A DNA stretch of 33,700 nt from assembly GCF_018860705.1 (NCBI RefSeq), contig NZ_JAHKQA010000059.1, positions 1-33,700 on the forward strand. Direction: 5' to 3'. This stretch comes from Citreicella sp. C3M06 (GTDB lineage Bacteria > Pseudomonadota > Alphaproteobacteria > Rhodobacterales > Rhodobacteraceae). This document shows positions 15,006 through 23,991 of this stretch, in pieces (the stretch's first letter is position 1; every line of letters begins with the position of its first letter). The notes under the pieces are model-generated. The model searched no databases and was not told the origin of the DNA. It saw only the letters and a list, made by a program, of their open reading frames with translations. The translations under genes were made by a program, and so were the position numbers.

Positions 15006-15655
15006 CCAACCTGCCCTTCCCGCTTGCAGAAGAGCCTGACGAGCCCACCCGCGAACTTGGGCGCAAACTGTTCGCCGGCCCCGTGGATTTCCTCAAGGGC
15101 GTGGTCGCGATGGATGGCCTGCCGCCGGACGACCGCGCCGAGGTCTGTTTCGCGGGCCGCTCAAACGTCGGCAAATCAAGCCTGATCAACGCTCTGACCG
15201 GGCGCAAAGGGCTGGCGCGGGCCTCGAACACGCCGGGCCGCACGCAAGAGATCAACTATTTCACGCTGGGCGAGCAAAGCTACCTCGTCGACCTGCCGGG
15301 CTATGGCTTTGCCAATGCGCCGGTGGCTGTGGTCGAGAAATGGCAGCGCCTGCTCAAGCAATACCTGTCGGGCCGCGCGTCGCTGCGCCGTGCCTTCGTG
15401 CTGGTCGATGCCCGCCACGGCATCAAACCCGTGGACGAAGAGATCATGACCCTGCTCGACCGCTCTGCCGTGACCTTTCAGACGGTGCTGACCAAGATCG
15501 ACAAGATCAAGCTCTCCGAGCGTGACGCAGTGCTGGCGCAGGTCCGGGAAAAGCTGTCGAAACACCCGGCGGCCTACCCTGAAATCGTGCTGACCAGTTC
15601 GGAAAAGGGCGAGGGAATCGCAACGCTGCGCGCAATCATCACCACCCTCCCCTGA
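15002..15655 (+). CDS. engB: Ribosome-biogenesis GTP-binding protein EngB/YsxC
   Basis: A 217-residue GTPase of the TrmE-Era-EngA-YihA class that acts in large-subunit assembly. G1 is GRSNVGKSS (52-60), the switch I threonine lies in [13 protein letters not shown] (75-87), G3 is DLPG (97-100), G4 is TKID (164-167), and G5 is TSSEKGEG near 198. ATG 15002 overlaps the MOSC stop. Upstream in-frame sequence overlaps MOSC and is not part of the protein. Two inverted repeats follow its stop before argB. Confidence 0.97.
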   Translation: MTNLPFPLAEEPDEPTRELGRKLFAGPVDFLKGVVAMDGLPPDDRAEVCFAGRSNVGKSSLINALTGRKGLARASNTPGRTQEINYFTLGEQSYLVDLPGYGFANAPVAVVEKWQRLLKQYLSGRASLRRAFVLVDARHGIKPVDEEIMTLLDRSAVTFQTVLTKIDKIKLSERDAVLAQVREKLSKHPAAYPEIVLTSSEKGEGIATLRAIITTLP

Positions 15656-15702
15656 CAAAAACCCCTTGGACGAGGGTTTCTCGCAGGCCCGTCGCAAACA
15701 AG

Positions 15703-15722
15703 GATCTTTCGCACGAAAGATC
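15703..15722. promoter_or_regulatory. Perfect inverted repeat between engB and argB
   Basis: GATCTTTCG and CGAAAGATC (9 bases each) flank a 2-nt centre in the 134-nt gap between engB and argB. An AAACCC/GGGTTT hairpin lies just after the engB stop (15659-15681). Downstream, TTGACG (15733-15738) with CGATCA 17 nt later is a weak promoter match for argB. The repeat could be an operator or part of a bidirectional stop signal without a T-run. Confidence 0.4.
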
Positions 15723-15789
15723 TTGCGTCCAATTGACGCATCCCGGACACAGGGGCGATCAGAACCACCGCATCGGAAGGATGCCCCGG

Positions 15790-16680
15790 ATGAGAAAGCA
15801 GAAGATGGACCAGGACTGGATCGCCACCGCCCGCACCCTCAGCGAAGCACTTCCGTTTCTTCAGCGATACACCGGCTCTGTCGTTGTGGTGAAGTTTGGC
15901 GGCAATGCCATGGGCGATGACGAGGCGATGGCGGAATTTGCCCGCGATATCGTGCTGATGCGTCAGGTCGGGGTGAACCCGGTCGTGGTGCATGGCGGTG
16001 GCCCGATGATCAACGATCTGCTGAAGCGTCTGAACATCGAAAGCCGCTTCGTGCGGGGCAAGCGGGTCACCGACAAGGCCACCGTCGAGGTGGTCGAGAT
16101 GGTGCTCACCGGCCTTGTGAACAAGCGCATCGTGCAGGCGATCATGGACGAGGGCGGTCGCGCTGTCGGCCTGTCGGGCAAGGATGACGATCTGATCGTT
16201 TGCGAGCCCGACGATCCCGAGCTGGGCTTTGTCGGCAAGCCGGTCGAGATGAACGTGCAGGTGCTGCGCGATCTGTTCAAGGCGGGCATCATCCCGGTTG
16301 TTGCGCCGGTTGCAACGGGCCGCCACGCGACCGAGACCTATAACGTCAACGGCGACACTGCCGCCGGGGCCATCGCTGGCGCGCTCAAGGCCGACCGCCT
16401 GCTGCTGCTCACCGATGTCACCGGCGTCAAGAATGCCGCGGGCGAGGTGGTGACCGCCATGACCCCCGAAGACGTGCATGAGATGATAGCCAATGGCACC
16501 ATTGCAGGCGGCATGATCCCCAAGACCGAGACCGCGCTGAAGGCAATCGAGGATGGGGTGCGCGCTGTGGTGATCCTTGATGGACGGGTGCCCAATGCCT
16601 GCCTGCTTGAGCTGTTCACCGAGCTGGGGGCCGGGTCTCTGATCCGCACAGCCGCTCCGCCGGTGCGCGAAAATCGGTGA
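15790..16680 (+). CDS. argB: Acetylglutamate kinase
   Basis: A 296-residue amino-acid kinase catalysing the ATP-dependent phosphorylation of N-acetylglutamate, the second step of arginine synthesis. Visible landmarks: [12 protein letters not shown] (about 31-42), the substrate loop [12 protein letters not shown] (near 67-78), [28 protein letters not shown] and GGMIPK(T)E. GGAAGG at 15775-15780 is 9 nt before ATG 15790 and touches the ATG at 15781, so 15790 is the better start. Its stop overlaps the next gene by 4 nt (GTGA). Confidence 0.97.
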   Translation: MRKQKMDQDWIATARTLSEALPFLQRYTGSVVVVKFGGNAMGDDEAMAEFARDIVLMRQVGVNPVVVHGGGPMINDLLKRLNIESRFVRGKRVTDKATVEVVEMVLTGLVNKRIVQAIMDEGGRAVGLSGKDDDLIVCEPDDPELGFVGKPVEMNVQVLRDLFKAGIIPVVAPVATGRHATETYNVNGDTAAGAIAGALKADRLLLLTDVTGVKNAAGEVVTAMTPEDVHEMIANGTIAGGMIPKTETALKAIEDGVRAVVILDGRVPNACLLELFTELGAGSLIRTAAPPVRENR

Positions 16681-17312
16681 GTCTGGCGGCGCTGGAAACC
16701 GAGGCGCAGGCGCAGGGGCTGACCCTGCGCGGCGCCTTTCATCCCGCGCCAGACAGCACGTTGGTCTTGCTTGGCCCGGACGAGCCGCGATTCTGGACGC
16801 GGTTTCGCGAGGCTCCTGAATTCGGCTCGACCTCGCCGGACCCTCTGGATCTTTGGTCGAAGCGGGTGATCGGGGGTCTGGCGCGGCGCTGGCAAGGCGA
16901 TGCGATCTACCCGTCGGACGGGCCGCCCTTTCCCGATTTTCTCGGCTGGGCGCGTCAAAGCGGGCAGGCCCATGCCTCGCCGATCAATCTGTTGGTTCAT
17001 GTCGATGCGGGCCTGCTTGTCAGCTATCGCGGCGCGGTGATCCTGCCGCAGCGCATCGCTTTGCCCCCTGCCCGCCCAAGCCCTTGCGACAGCTGCGCCG
17101 GTGTCCCCTGCACCACCGCCTGCCCGGTGCAGGCCCTGCGCCCCGGCGCCCCCTACGACGTTGCAGCCTGCCAGCGCCACCTGCGCAGCCCCGAGGGCGC
17201 AGATTGCCGCGACTTCGGTTGCAAGGTCCGTCGCGCCTGCCCCCTGTCGGTTGCAATGCGCCGCCCGCCCGCTCAGGCGGCTTTCCACATGGCCGCGTTC
17301 ATGAAAGACTGA
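16677..17312 (+). CDS. Putative iron-sulfur (ferredoxin-like) protein
   Basis: A 211-residue protein beginning at GTG inside the argB stop (GTGA overlap). The C-terminal third carries C137-x2-C140-x4-C145-x3-C149 ([16 protein letters not shown]), then C165, C177, C182 and C188 ([14 protein letters not shown]). Eight cysteines in this arrangement suggest one or two 4Fe-4S clusters, reminiscent of the ferredoxin part of epoxyqueuosine reductase. The N-terminal two-thirds have no motif I can name, although [20 protein letters not shown] (102-121) looks like a core strand-helix unit of that kind. It is coupled to argB but has no evident link to arginine synthesis. Function unknown. Confidence 0.8.
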   Translation: MSLAALETEAQAQGLTLRGAFHPAPDSTLVLLGPDEPRFWTRFREAPEFGSTSPDPLDLWSKRVIGGLARRWQGDAIYPSDGPPFPDFLGWARQSGQAHASPINLLVHVDAGLLVSYRGAVILPQRIALPPARPSPCDSCAGVPCTTACPVQALRPGAPYDVAACQRHLRSPEGADCRDFGCKVRRACPLSVAMRRPPAQAAFHMAAFMKD

Positions 17313-17340
17313 CCGCACCAAAAAAGACTGGCCGCACCAA
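17304..17340 (+). repeat. 18-nt tandem duplication across a stop codon
   Basis: AAAGACTGACCGCACCAA at 17304-17321 is repeated with one substitution (A to G) at 17323-17340. The first copy contains the TGA stop of the iron-sulfur protein gene; in the second copy the same place reads TGG. The second copy ends 17 nt before the phosphatase start, just upstream of its ribosome site. Confidence 0.8.
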
Positions 17341-17357
17341 CGAGAGGGAGGAGCCGC

Positions 17358-17855
17358 ATGAAACGCCTCGTACTGATGCGTCATGCCAAGTCGGACTGGT
17401 CCGCCGGGACCCCCGATCACGACCGCCCGCTGAACCCGCGCGGCCGACGCAGCGCTGCCGCTCTGGGTGACTGGCTGCGCAGCATGAACATCGCCCCGAC
17501 CGAAGCGCTATGCTCGACCGCGCTGCGCACCCGTGAAACGCTTGATTTGCTGAAGCTGGATGTGCCCACGCGCTTTGAACAGCGGCTCTATCATGCCGGG
17601 CCGGTGGCCATGACGCGCTGCCTTGGCGAGGCGCAGGGCGACACGGTGATCATGCTGGGCCACAACCCCGGCATCGCGGGCTTTGCCGAAGAGCTGCTGG
17701 CCACCCCGCCGCAGCATCCTCGATTTACCGACTACCCCACCGGCGCCACCTTGGTCGCCAGCTTCGACATCGACAAATGGAGCGATCTTGCACCCGGCAC
17801 CGGCAGTGCCGACGCCTTTGTCATCCCGCGCGAGCTGCTTGAAACCAGCCCCTGA
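17358..17855 (+). CDS. SixA-like histidine phosphatase
   Basis: A 165-residue member of the histidine phosphatase superfamily. LMRHAKSDW at 6-14 holds the RH(A/G) catalytic pair R8-H9. STALRTRET at 53-61 contains the second arginine, and MLGHNPG at 99-105 has H102. The short length and RHAKSDW wording match SixA, which removes phosphate from phosphohistidine in phosphorelay proteins. A strong GGGAGGAG site precedes the ATG. It ends 1 nt from the stop of the convergent mnhG gene, so the two operons meet tail to tail with no room for a separate terminator. Confidence 0.88.
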   Translation: MKRLVLMRHAKSDWSAGTPDHDRPLNPRGRRSAAALGDWLRSMNIAPTEALCSTALRTRETLDLLKLDVPTRFEQRLYHAGPVAMTRCLGEAQGDTVIMLGHNPGIAGFAEELLATPPQHPRFTDYPTGATLVASFDIDKWSDLAPGTGSADAFVIPRELLETSP

Positions 17856-17856
17856 G

Positions 17857-18243
17857 CTAGTCCTTGGGCTCTGCGCCGGGCGGGTCGTCAAAGATCGCCC
17901 AGCCGTGCTCGCGCCCTGTCGGCGGCAGATCGCCTTCCTTGAGATTGGTCAGCATCCAGACCTTGGCGATCACGTTGGCGGTGATCGGCGCTGTCAGCAG
18001 CAGGAAGACGGTGATCAGCAACTCGTGGAACGACACCCGCCCGTCGACCAGCAGATAATACAGCATCGACGCGATCAGGCAGCCGCCCACCCCCAGCGTC
18101 GTCGCCTTGGTGGGCGCGTGCAGGCGCTGCATGGTGTCCTTCAGCCTGAGCAGCCCGATGCCGCCGACCAGACCGAAGACGCCCCCGATCACCAGAAACG
18201 CCGAAATCGCGATTTGCGCCAGAAGGCCCGGATCCTCAGACAT
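17857..18243 (-). CDS. mnhG: Cation/proton antiporter subunit G (MnhG/MrpG/PhaG)
   Basis: A 128-residue membrane protein with three hydrophobic segments. The central signature is GIGLLRLKDTMQRLHAPTKA (near 29-48), diagnostic of MnhG. It belongs to the Mrp-type Na+(K+)/H+ antiporter, a multi-subunit cytoplasmic-membrane complex. I chose ATG 18243 because GGAGGA lies 5 nt upstream; an in-frame ATG at 18258 overlaps the mnhF stop but would place that purine run inside the gene. Last gene of the operon. Confidence 0.93.
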   Translation of the reverse strand: MSEDPGLLAQIAISAFLVIGGVFGLVGGIGLLRLKDTMQRLHAPTKATTLGVGGCLIASMLYYLLVDGRVSFHELLITVFLLLTAPITANVIAKVWMLTNLKEGDLPPTGREHGWAIFDDPPGAEPKD

Positions 18244-18254
18244 GACTTCCTCCA

Positions 18255-18524
18255 TCATTCGATGATGTTGCCGCGCAGGACAAAGCGGCAGAAGGCCACC
18301 GTCGAGACAAAGCCAACCATGGCAATCAGCATAGAGGCCTCGAAATAGATCGGCGTGCCCCGCCAGATCCCATAGAGCACCATCAGCGCGATGAAGTTGA
18401 TGACCATGGTGTCCAGCGCCATGATGCGGTCCGCCGGGCCGGGGCCGAGCACCAGCTTGTAGAGCGTTGCCAACAGGCCGAAGCCATAGCAGCCCATGGC
18501 AAAGATCAGCGCGAATGTGATCAT
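18255..18524 (-). CDS. mnhF: Cation/proton antiporter subunit F (MnhF/MrpF/PhaF)
   Basis: An 89-residue membrane protein with three predicted helices, beginning MITFALIFAMGCYGFGLL. GPGPADRIMALDTM (near 27-40) is the conserved loop of MnhF, containing the acidic residue thought to be on the ion path. ATG 18524 overlaps the mnhE stop (ATGA). In-frame codons upstream lie inside mnhE and are not used. Confidence 0.93.
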   Translation of the reverse strand: MITFALIFAMGCYGFGLLATLYKLVLGPGPADRIMALDTMVINFIALMVLYGIWRGTPIYFEASMLIAMVGFVSTVAFCRFVLRGNIIE

Positions 18525-19015
18525 GGGAAGATCTCCTTCAGCCGGCGCTCGTAACGGGTCTTGATGTCGTGGCACACCTCGTCGGGGTCATCCCTGTGCA
18601 GGCAATGCACCAGCAGCGCCCCGCCATCCGAGCTGAGCGTGGCCGACACCGTGCCCGGCGTCATCGTCACCGTCCCGGCCAGCACGGTGATCGCTTCTGG
18701 AGAGGTCAGCTCCAGCGGTACCACCACCCATTGCGAATGGATATCGCGTTCGGGCTTGAACAGCACGATCTTCGCCACCGTCACGTTAGCGACAATGATA
18801 TCCCACAGCACCACGACCACATATTCGAGGGCCATCAGCGGCGCGCCCAGCTTTGGCCGGTTCGGCCAGTAGGGCGCGGTTACAGCGGGAATGAACACTC
18901 CGAAAACGACGCCAAGAAACAGGTTTCCAAGCGTGAACTTGTTGACCAGCATCAGCCAGACCACCGTCAGGGTCAGCGTCAGCAGCGGATGGGGGAAGAT
19001 GCGGCGCAACAGCAT
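18521..19015 (-). CDS. mnhE: Cation/proton antiporter subunit E (MnhE/MrpE/PhaE)
   Basis: A 164-residue protein with two or three N-terminal membrane helices (LLTLTLTVVWLMLVNKF at 11-27, LGNLFLGVVFGVFIPAV at 29-45, and YVVVVLWDIIVANVTVAKIV near 64-83) and a soluble tail. TMTPGTVSATLSSDG (near 116-130) matches the MnhE hallmark T-x-T-P-G-T. It starts 3 nt after mnhD and overlaps mnhF by 4 nt. It is an accessory subunit of the same antiporter. Confidence 0.94.
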   Translation of the reverse strand: MLLRRIFPHPLLTLTLTVVWLMLVNKFTLGNLFLGVVFGVFIPAVTAPYWPNRPKLGAPLMALEYVVVVLWDIIVANVTVAKIVLFKPERDIHSQWVVVPLELTSPEAITVLAGTVTMTPGTVSATLSSDGGALLVHCLHRDDPDEVCHDIKTRYERRLKEIFP

Positions 19016-19018
19016 GGC

Positions 19019-20563
19019 TCAGTGATCCTCCGGGTCCTTGGTGCCGTCCTGGTTCTCCAGCACCGCCTCGATATAGGGGGCAGGCGCAAAAAGTTGCGCC
19101 GCGGTGGCATCGGTATAGCGCATCACTGGCCCGGCAAAGACTGTCAGCAGCCCCAGCAGGCACAGCACGGCGATGCTGGGTGCGGCCTGCGCCGGGCTGA
19201 TGGGCATCGGCTCGGGCGCGTTTGGCACAGGCTCGAGCCCCGGCGCGGTGGATTTCCAGAACAGCACGCTGCCCGCGCGGGCAAAGCCGACGATGGTCAG
19301 CAACGAGCCGATCAGCACCGCCCCCCAGATCCAAACCCGAAGGTCATGATCCTTCAGCGCATCCAGCACCAGCAGCTTGCCAAGGAAGCCGCTCAGCGGC
19401 GGCATACCCGCCACGGCGATGGCGACGCCAAAGAACAGCGCCGCAAGCAGGCCGTTCTGCGCCGTGGCAGGCTGCGCGGCCAGCAGGTCAGAGCCACGCC
19501 GCGTCAGCACCAGATCGGCGACGAGGAACAGCGCCGCCGCCGCCAGCGTCGAGTGCACGAGATAGTACAGCGCCGCACCAGCGGCCAGCGGGGCGAACCC
19601 TGCCACCGCCAGCATCATCGTCGCGGTGGACCCCAGCGCCGCGAATGCGGCCAGCGGCATCAGCCGTTTCGATCCCATCACGCCCAGCGCGCCAATCGCC
19701 ACGGTGACGATAGCGGCGGGCATCAGCCAGTCGCCCGGCAATGCTCCGATGGCCTGCGCGTCGGGGCCAAAAACCACCGTGTGCAGGCGCAGAATGGCGT
19801 AGGCGCCGACCTTGGTCATGATGGCGAACAGCGCCGCCACCGGCGCCGGCGCCAGCGCGTAGGTGCCGGGCAGCCAGAACTGCACCGGGAACAGCGCCGC
19901 CTTGATCGCAAAGACGATCATCATCAGCATGGCGGCCACGCGCACCAGCGCGGCCTCTTCGGCCGGAATCTCGCGCAGTTTCAGCGCCAGATCCGCGATG
20001 TTCAGCGTGCCGGTCGACGCATAGAGCGTGCCAAGCGCGATCAGGAACAGTGCCGAACCCGCAAGGTTCATGATGACATATTGCAGGCCCGCCTTCAGCC
20101 GCGCCTCGCCGCCGCCGAAAATCGCCAGCCCGTAGGACGCGATCAGCAGGATCTCGAACACCACGAACAGGTTGAAGGCATCGCCGGTCAGGAACGCGCC
20201 GCAAATACCCATGATCTGGAACTGCATCAGCGCATGGAAATGCCGCCCCTTGCGGTCCCAGCCGGTGGCCGAGGCGTGGATCAGCACGATCACCCCCAGC
20301 ACCGCGGTCAGCAACACCAGCATCGCTGAAAGCCGGTCAAGCACCAGCACGATGCCGAACGGCGCGGGCCAGTCGCCAAGCCGATAGACCTGCACCTCGC
20401 CGCTCGCAGCGGTCACCAGCAGCCCCGCCGCGATTGCGCTCAGCACCAGCGCGGCAGCAAGCGACACCACCCGTTGCAGCACCACATCGTGCCGCATGAC
20501 ATAAGCCAGCATCGGCGCCACCATGGCCGGCAGCACGACAGGGGCGATAATCCAGTGGTTCAC
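19019..20563 (-). CDS. mnhD: Cation/proton antiporter subunit D (MnhD/MrpD/PhaD)
   Basis: A 514-residue polytopic protein of the complex I NuoL/M/N antiporter family with about 14 membrane segments. TGDAFNLFVVFEILLIASYG (about 127-146) carries the conserved glutamate, and FPVQFWLPGTYALAPAPVAA with FAIMTKVGAYAIL carries the lysine of the proton channel. FLGKLLVLDAL near 395 is the usual C-terminal helix break. It starts with a 4-nt overlap with mnhC and ends 3 nt before mnhE. Together with the A subunit it forms the cation/proton path. Confidence 0.96.
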   Translation of the reverse strand: MNHWIIAPVVLPAMVAPMLAYVMRHDVVLQRVVSLAAALVLSAIAAGLLVTAASGEVQVYRLGDWPAPFGIVLVLDRLSAMLVLLTAVLGVIVLIHASATGWDRKGRHFHALMQFQIMGICGAFLTGDAFNLFVVFEILLIASYGLAIFGGGEARLKAGLQYVIMNLAGSALFLIALGTLYASTGTLNIADLALKLREIPAEEAALVRVAAMLMMIVFAIKAALFPVQFWLPGTYALAPAPVAALFAIMTKVGAYAILRLHTVVFGPDAQAIGALPGDWLMPAAIVTVAIGALGVMGSKRLMPLAAFAALGSTATMMLAVAGFAPLAAGAALYYLVHSTLAAAALFLVADLVLTRRGSDLLAAQPATAQNGLLAALFFGVAIAVAGMPPLSGFLGKLLVLDALKDHDLRVWIWGAVLIGSLLTIVGFARAGSVLFWKSTAPGLEPVPNAPEPMPISPAQAAPSIAVLCLLGLLTVFAGPVMRYTDATAAQLFAPAPYIEAVLENQDGTKDPEDH

Positions 20564-20898
20564 TTATCGTCCTCCTTGCGGGGAACGTTGACTTCGTCCG
20601 TCCCGGCCTCGACCGTCGCGCCCAGCGCGATCAGCACCAGCACCGCCGTCATCCCAAAGGAAATCACGATGGCCGTCAGCACCAATGCCTGCGGCAGCGG
20701 GTCGGAATAGATCTCGATGCCGTCTTTCAGCACCGGCGGTGCGCCGACGGCCAGCCGCCCCGTGGCGAACAGGAACACGTTGGTCGCATAAGACAGCAGT
20801 GTCAGCCCAAGGATCACCGGAAACACCCGCAGGCGCAGCATCAGATAGACCCCCGCGGCGGTCAGAGCGCCGACGGATACGGCAACGATCAGTTCCAT
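20560..20898 (-). CDS. mnhC: Cation/proton antiporter subunit C (MnhC/MrpC/PhaC)
   Basis: A 112-residue NuoK-like protein with three membrane helices. GVYLMLRLRVFPVILGLTLL (near 16-35) and SDPLPQALVLTAIVISFGMT (near 64-83) match MnhC, the second being its strongest signature. ATG 20898 comes 1 nt after the mnhAB stop at 20900-20902; an upstream in-frame extension lies inside mnhAB. The stop overlaps the mnhD start. Confidence 0.95.
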   Translation of the reverse strand: MELIVAVSVGALTAAGVYLMLRLRVFPVILGLTLLSYATNVFLFATGRLAVGAPPVLKDGIEIYSDPLPQALVLTAIVISFGMTAVLVLIALGATVEAGTDEVNVPRKEDDK

Positions 20899-20899
20899 G

Positions 20900-23785
20900 T
20901 CAGCGCTCCAGTCCCTGTACATCTTCGTTGCGCGCATCGGCGAGCTGTTTGGACGGGTCGTAATCCATCGGCTCGACATTCACCGTCTCGCCCGAATAGC
21001 GCGCCAGCCGTGACAGCGAGTACAGCATCAGCATCACTGCCCCGAGCACGGTCAGGAACACGCCCAGATCGAACAGCATCGCCGTTGCCAGTTCGAATTC
21101 CTCGAATGGCCAGATCTGGAAATAGCCGAACGCCGAGGTGAGGAAGGGCTGGCCGAACAGCAAGGCTCCCATCCCGGTCAGCCCGGCAATGACCACGCCA
21201 AAACCGATCATCGCGTGATATTCGATGGTCTTGCGCTGCATCGACCAGCCAAAACCCGACGCCATGTACTGCATCAGCAGCGCGATCGAAATCACCAGCC
21301 CCGCGACAAAGCCGCCGCCGGGCATGTTGTGGCCGCGCAGGAAAATATAGATCCCGACCAGTGTCGCGATCGGCATCATCATCCGCGTGACCACCACCAT
21401 CATCAGCGGGTGACGGTCGCGCGAGACATCCTCGGGGAAGCTCCAGTTGCGCAGCTTGCGCGAGGACGGCCCGCTCAGCAGCCCTTCCATCAGGGCGAAC
21501 AGGATGATGCCCGCGATGCCCAAGACGATGATCTCGCCGTAGGTGTCATAGCCCCGGAAATCCACGAGGATCACGTTGACCACGTTGTCGCCGCCGCCGC
21601 CCTTGTAGCTGTTCGCCAGATGATAGGCCGAGATCGACGACACGTCGCGCAGCAGGAAGCTGTAGGCCAGAAAGGCCACGCTCGCCCCGGCCGCCAGCGC
21701 GATGATACCATCGCGGGCGCGCAGCAACGGCGAGCTTTCCGCCGGGGTCTGCTTGGGCAGAAAGTGCAGCGCGATCAGCAGCAGCATCGTGGTCACCGTA
21801 TCGACGGTGATCTGGGTCATCGCAAGATCGGGGGCCGACAGGTAGACGAAGCCGAAGGCGACCATCAGACCGACGACGCTGACCATGATCAGCGCGCGAA
21901 ACCTTGTATGGTGCATCACCACCGCCGACGCCGTCGCCACCATCAGCAGCACGAAGCCCACGCCGACCAGCGGCGGCACCGGCAGCATCTCGCGCGTTGG
22001 CGCGGCAAGGCCTCCGCCCTGCCATGCGGCCCAGCCCAGCAGCGTGGTCGACAGCACAAAGATGCCGAGATAGCGCGAGATCGCGCCGTTGTGCATGGCA
22101 TCGGTGATCCGGTCCGACAGCGCCGCGATGCCCGCGATCAGCCGGTCGAACAGCGCCTTGGCATGCGGGCGCGGCGTTGCCAGCCATGCGCGGTCCAGCG
22201 GGCCATGTGCCTTCATCACAAGGAAGCCGCCCAGCACCGCGACAACCGACATGTACAGCGCCGGTGTGACGCCATGCCACAGCTTGAGGTGGAATTCCGG
22301 CAGCGCGTCGCCGATGACCGCCGCGCTGGCGACACGCACCAGCGGCTCGGCGAGCAGGCCGGGCGCAAGCCCGATGGCGACCACGGCAATCGCCAGCAGC
22401 GCCGGAGAGATCATCAGGCCAAACGGCGGATCATGCGGCTTGTGCGGATAGTCGTCGCGCACCGGCCCCAAAAACGTGTGCGAGATGAAGCGGAAACTGT
22501 AGGCCACCGACATCAGCGCGCCAAAGGTGGCGAGGATGATGATCGGCCACTCGCCTCCGAACCAATAGGTGTGCGCCGCCTCTTCCAGCATCAGCTCTTT
22601 GGACATGAAGCCGTTGAGCGGCGGAATCCCCGCCATCGACAGCGCCGCCACGCAGGCGATCAGCGCCGTTATCGGCATCAGCCTTGCCAGCCCGCCAAGG
22701 CGCTTGATGTCGCGGGTATGCGCCTCGTGGTCGACAATGCCCGCGCTCATGAACAGCGCCGCCTTGAAGGTCAGGTGGTTGAGCACGTGGAACATGGCCA
22801 CCACCGCCGCCATCTTGGTGCCAAAGCCCAGCAGCATGGTCAGCAGGCCAAGGTGGCTGACGGTGGAATAGGCCAGCAGCGCCTTCAGGTCGTCCTTGAA
22901 CAGCGCGATGATTGCGCCCAGCACCATGGTGATCAGCCCCACGGTGGTGACGATCCAGAACCATTCCGGCGTTCCGGCCAGCGCCGGCCACATGCGCGCC
23001 AGTAGGAACACCCCCGCCTTTACCATCGTGGCGCTGTGCAGATAGGCCGACACTGGCGTCGGCGCGGCCATGGCATGCGGCAGCCAGAAGTGAAACGGAA
23101 ACTGCGCCGATTTGGTGAAGGCCCCGATTAGGATCAGGATCAGCGCCGGCAGGTACATGTCCGAGGCGCGGATTTCCTCGCCCTTGGTCAGGATCACCGA
23201 CAGATCGTAGCTGCCCGCGATCTGCCCGAGGATCAGCATCCCCGCAATCATCGCAAGCCCCCCGGCCCCGGTCACCGTCAGCGCCATGCGCGCGCCCTGA
23301 CGACCTTCGGGCAGGTGTTTCCAATAGCCGATCAGCAGGAAAGAAGACAGCGAGGTCAGCTCCCAGAACACCAGCAAAAGCAGGATGTTGTCTGAGACCA
23401 CGATGCCCAGCATCGCGCCCTGAAACAGCAGCAGAAAGGTATAGAACTGCCCCATCGGGTCATCGGGCGACAGGTAAAACCGCGCATAGACGATGATCAG
23501 CAGGCCAACTCCAAGGATCATCCCCGCAAACAGTAGCCCCAGCCCGTCGAGCATGAAATTCCAGCCCAGCCCAAGCTGCGGGATCCAGTCGAAGCGGAAA
23601 CTGACCGTGCCGCCATTCCACACATCGGGCGCCATAGAGCCCAGAAACACCAGCGCAAGCACCGTTGGAATAGCGGTGAAACTGGCACAGGCATTGCGGC
23701 CCGCACGGATCATCAGCCCCGGCATCAGCGCGCCGATGAACGGCAGCAGCACCATGACGGGCAAAAGTCCGCTTGTCGTTCCCAT
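20900..23785 (-). CDS. mnhA: Cation/proton antiporter fused subunit A/B (MnhAB/PhaAB)
   Basis: A 961-residue polytopic protein. The first 500 or so residues are NuoL-like: [18 protein letters not shown] (near 139-156) holds the proton-path glutamate, and [20 protein letters not shown] and [11 protein letters not shown] hold the lysine region. The middle part (about 600-780) resembles the MbhD/MbhE segment, with [20 protein letters not shown]. The last 180 residues are an MnhB domain ([20 protein letters not shown]). This A/B fusion is the arrangement seen in rhizobial Pha antiporters; S. aureus-type operons have separate B. It is the first gene of the operon, transcribed away from the LysR gene, with 206 nt between them. 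The ATG at 23785 has no strong ribosome site. Confidence 0.95.
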   Translation of the reverse strand: MGTTSGLLPVMVLLPFIGALMPGLMIRAGRNACASFTAIPTVLALVFLGSMAPDVWNGGTVSFRFDWIPQLGLGWNFMLDGLGLLFAGMILGVGLLIIVYARFYLSPDDPMGQFYTFLLLFQGAMLGIVVSDNILLLLVFWELTSLSSFLLIGYWKHLPEGRQGARMALTVTGAGGLAMIAGMLILGQIAGSYDLSVILTKGEEIRASDMYLPALILILIGAFTKSAQFPFHFWLPHAMAAPTPVSAYLHSATMVKAGVFLLARMWPALAGTPEWFWIVTTVGLITMVLGAIIALFKDDLKALLAYSTVSHLGLLTMLLGFGTKMAAVVAMFHVLNHLTFKAALFMSAGIVDHEAHTRDIKRLGGLARLMPITALIACVAALSMAGIPPLNGFMSKELMLEEAAHTYWFGGEWPIIILATFGALMSVAYSFRFISHTFLGPVRDDYPHKPHDPPFGLMISPALLAIAVVAIGLAPGLLAEPLVRVASAAVIGDALPEFHLKLWHGVTPALYMSVVAVLGGFLVMKAHGPLDRAWLATPRPHAKALFDRLIAGIAALSDRITDAMHNGAISRYLGIFVLSTTLLGWAAWQGGGLAAPTREMLPVPPLVGVGFVLLMVATASAVVMHHTRFRALIMVSVVGLMVAFGFVYLSAPDLAMTQITVDTVTTMLLLIALHFLPKQTPAESSPLLRARDGIIALAAGASVAFLAYSFLLRDVSSISAYHLANSYKGGGGDNVVNVILVDFRGYDTYGEIIVLGIAGIILFALMEGLLSGPSSRKLRNWSFPEDVSRDRHPLMMVVVTRMMMPIATLVGIYIFLRGHNMPGGGFVAGLVISIALLMQYMASGFGWSMQRKTIEYHAMIGFGVVIAGLTGMGALLFGQPFLTSAFGYFQIWPFEEFELATAMLFDLGVFLTVLGAVMLMLYSLSRLARYSGETVNVEPMDYDPSKQLADARNEDVQGLER

Positions 23786-23960
23786 CCCCGTAACCCTTTA
23801 ATTACCGTCCGGGCCTTCTGAGGGCCTCATGGCGGACGCGTTCGCGTATCGTTAAGTAAAGATTAAGCACTTCCGCGCAGTATTCAACAATCCGAGAGTG
23901 AAAACCGACATCGTCGCATTTTGGCGGCTGTGCTTGCTCTGGCGCTCCATTGCGGACTAA

Positions 23961-23985
23961 CTATCGATATGATGAATTTCGATAG
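23961..23985 (+). promoter_or_regulatory. Inverted repeat, probable LysR autoregulatory site
   Basis: CTATCG and CGATAG are separated by 13 nt and end 6 nt before the lysR ATG, where they would cover its ribosome site. T-N11-A positions fall inside, as expected for a LysR-family box. No clear Shine-Dalgarno is present. The rest of the 206-nt divergent gap (23786-23991) has an ACGCG/CGCGT repeat at 23836-23847 and TTAAG direct repeats near 23851-23866, but no convincing promoter. Confidence 0.5.
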
Positions 23986-23991
23986 CCAAAC

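Noticed and set aside
18569-20329. 586-codon plus-strand frame opposite mnhD and mnhE
   Set aside because: Low-complexity Gln/Arg/His composition, and the opposite strand has clear antiporter subunits.
21215-23005. 596-codon plus-strand frame opposite mnhAB
   Set aside because: Shadow of the fused antiporter gene, with the same low-complexity composition.
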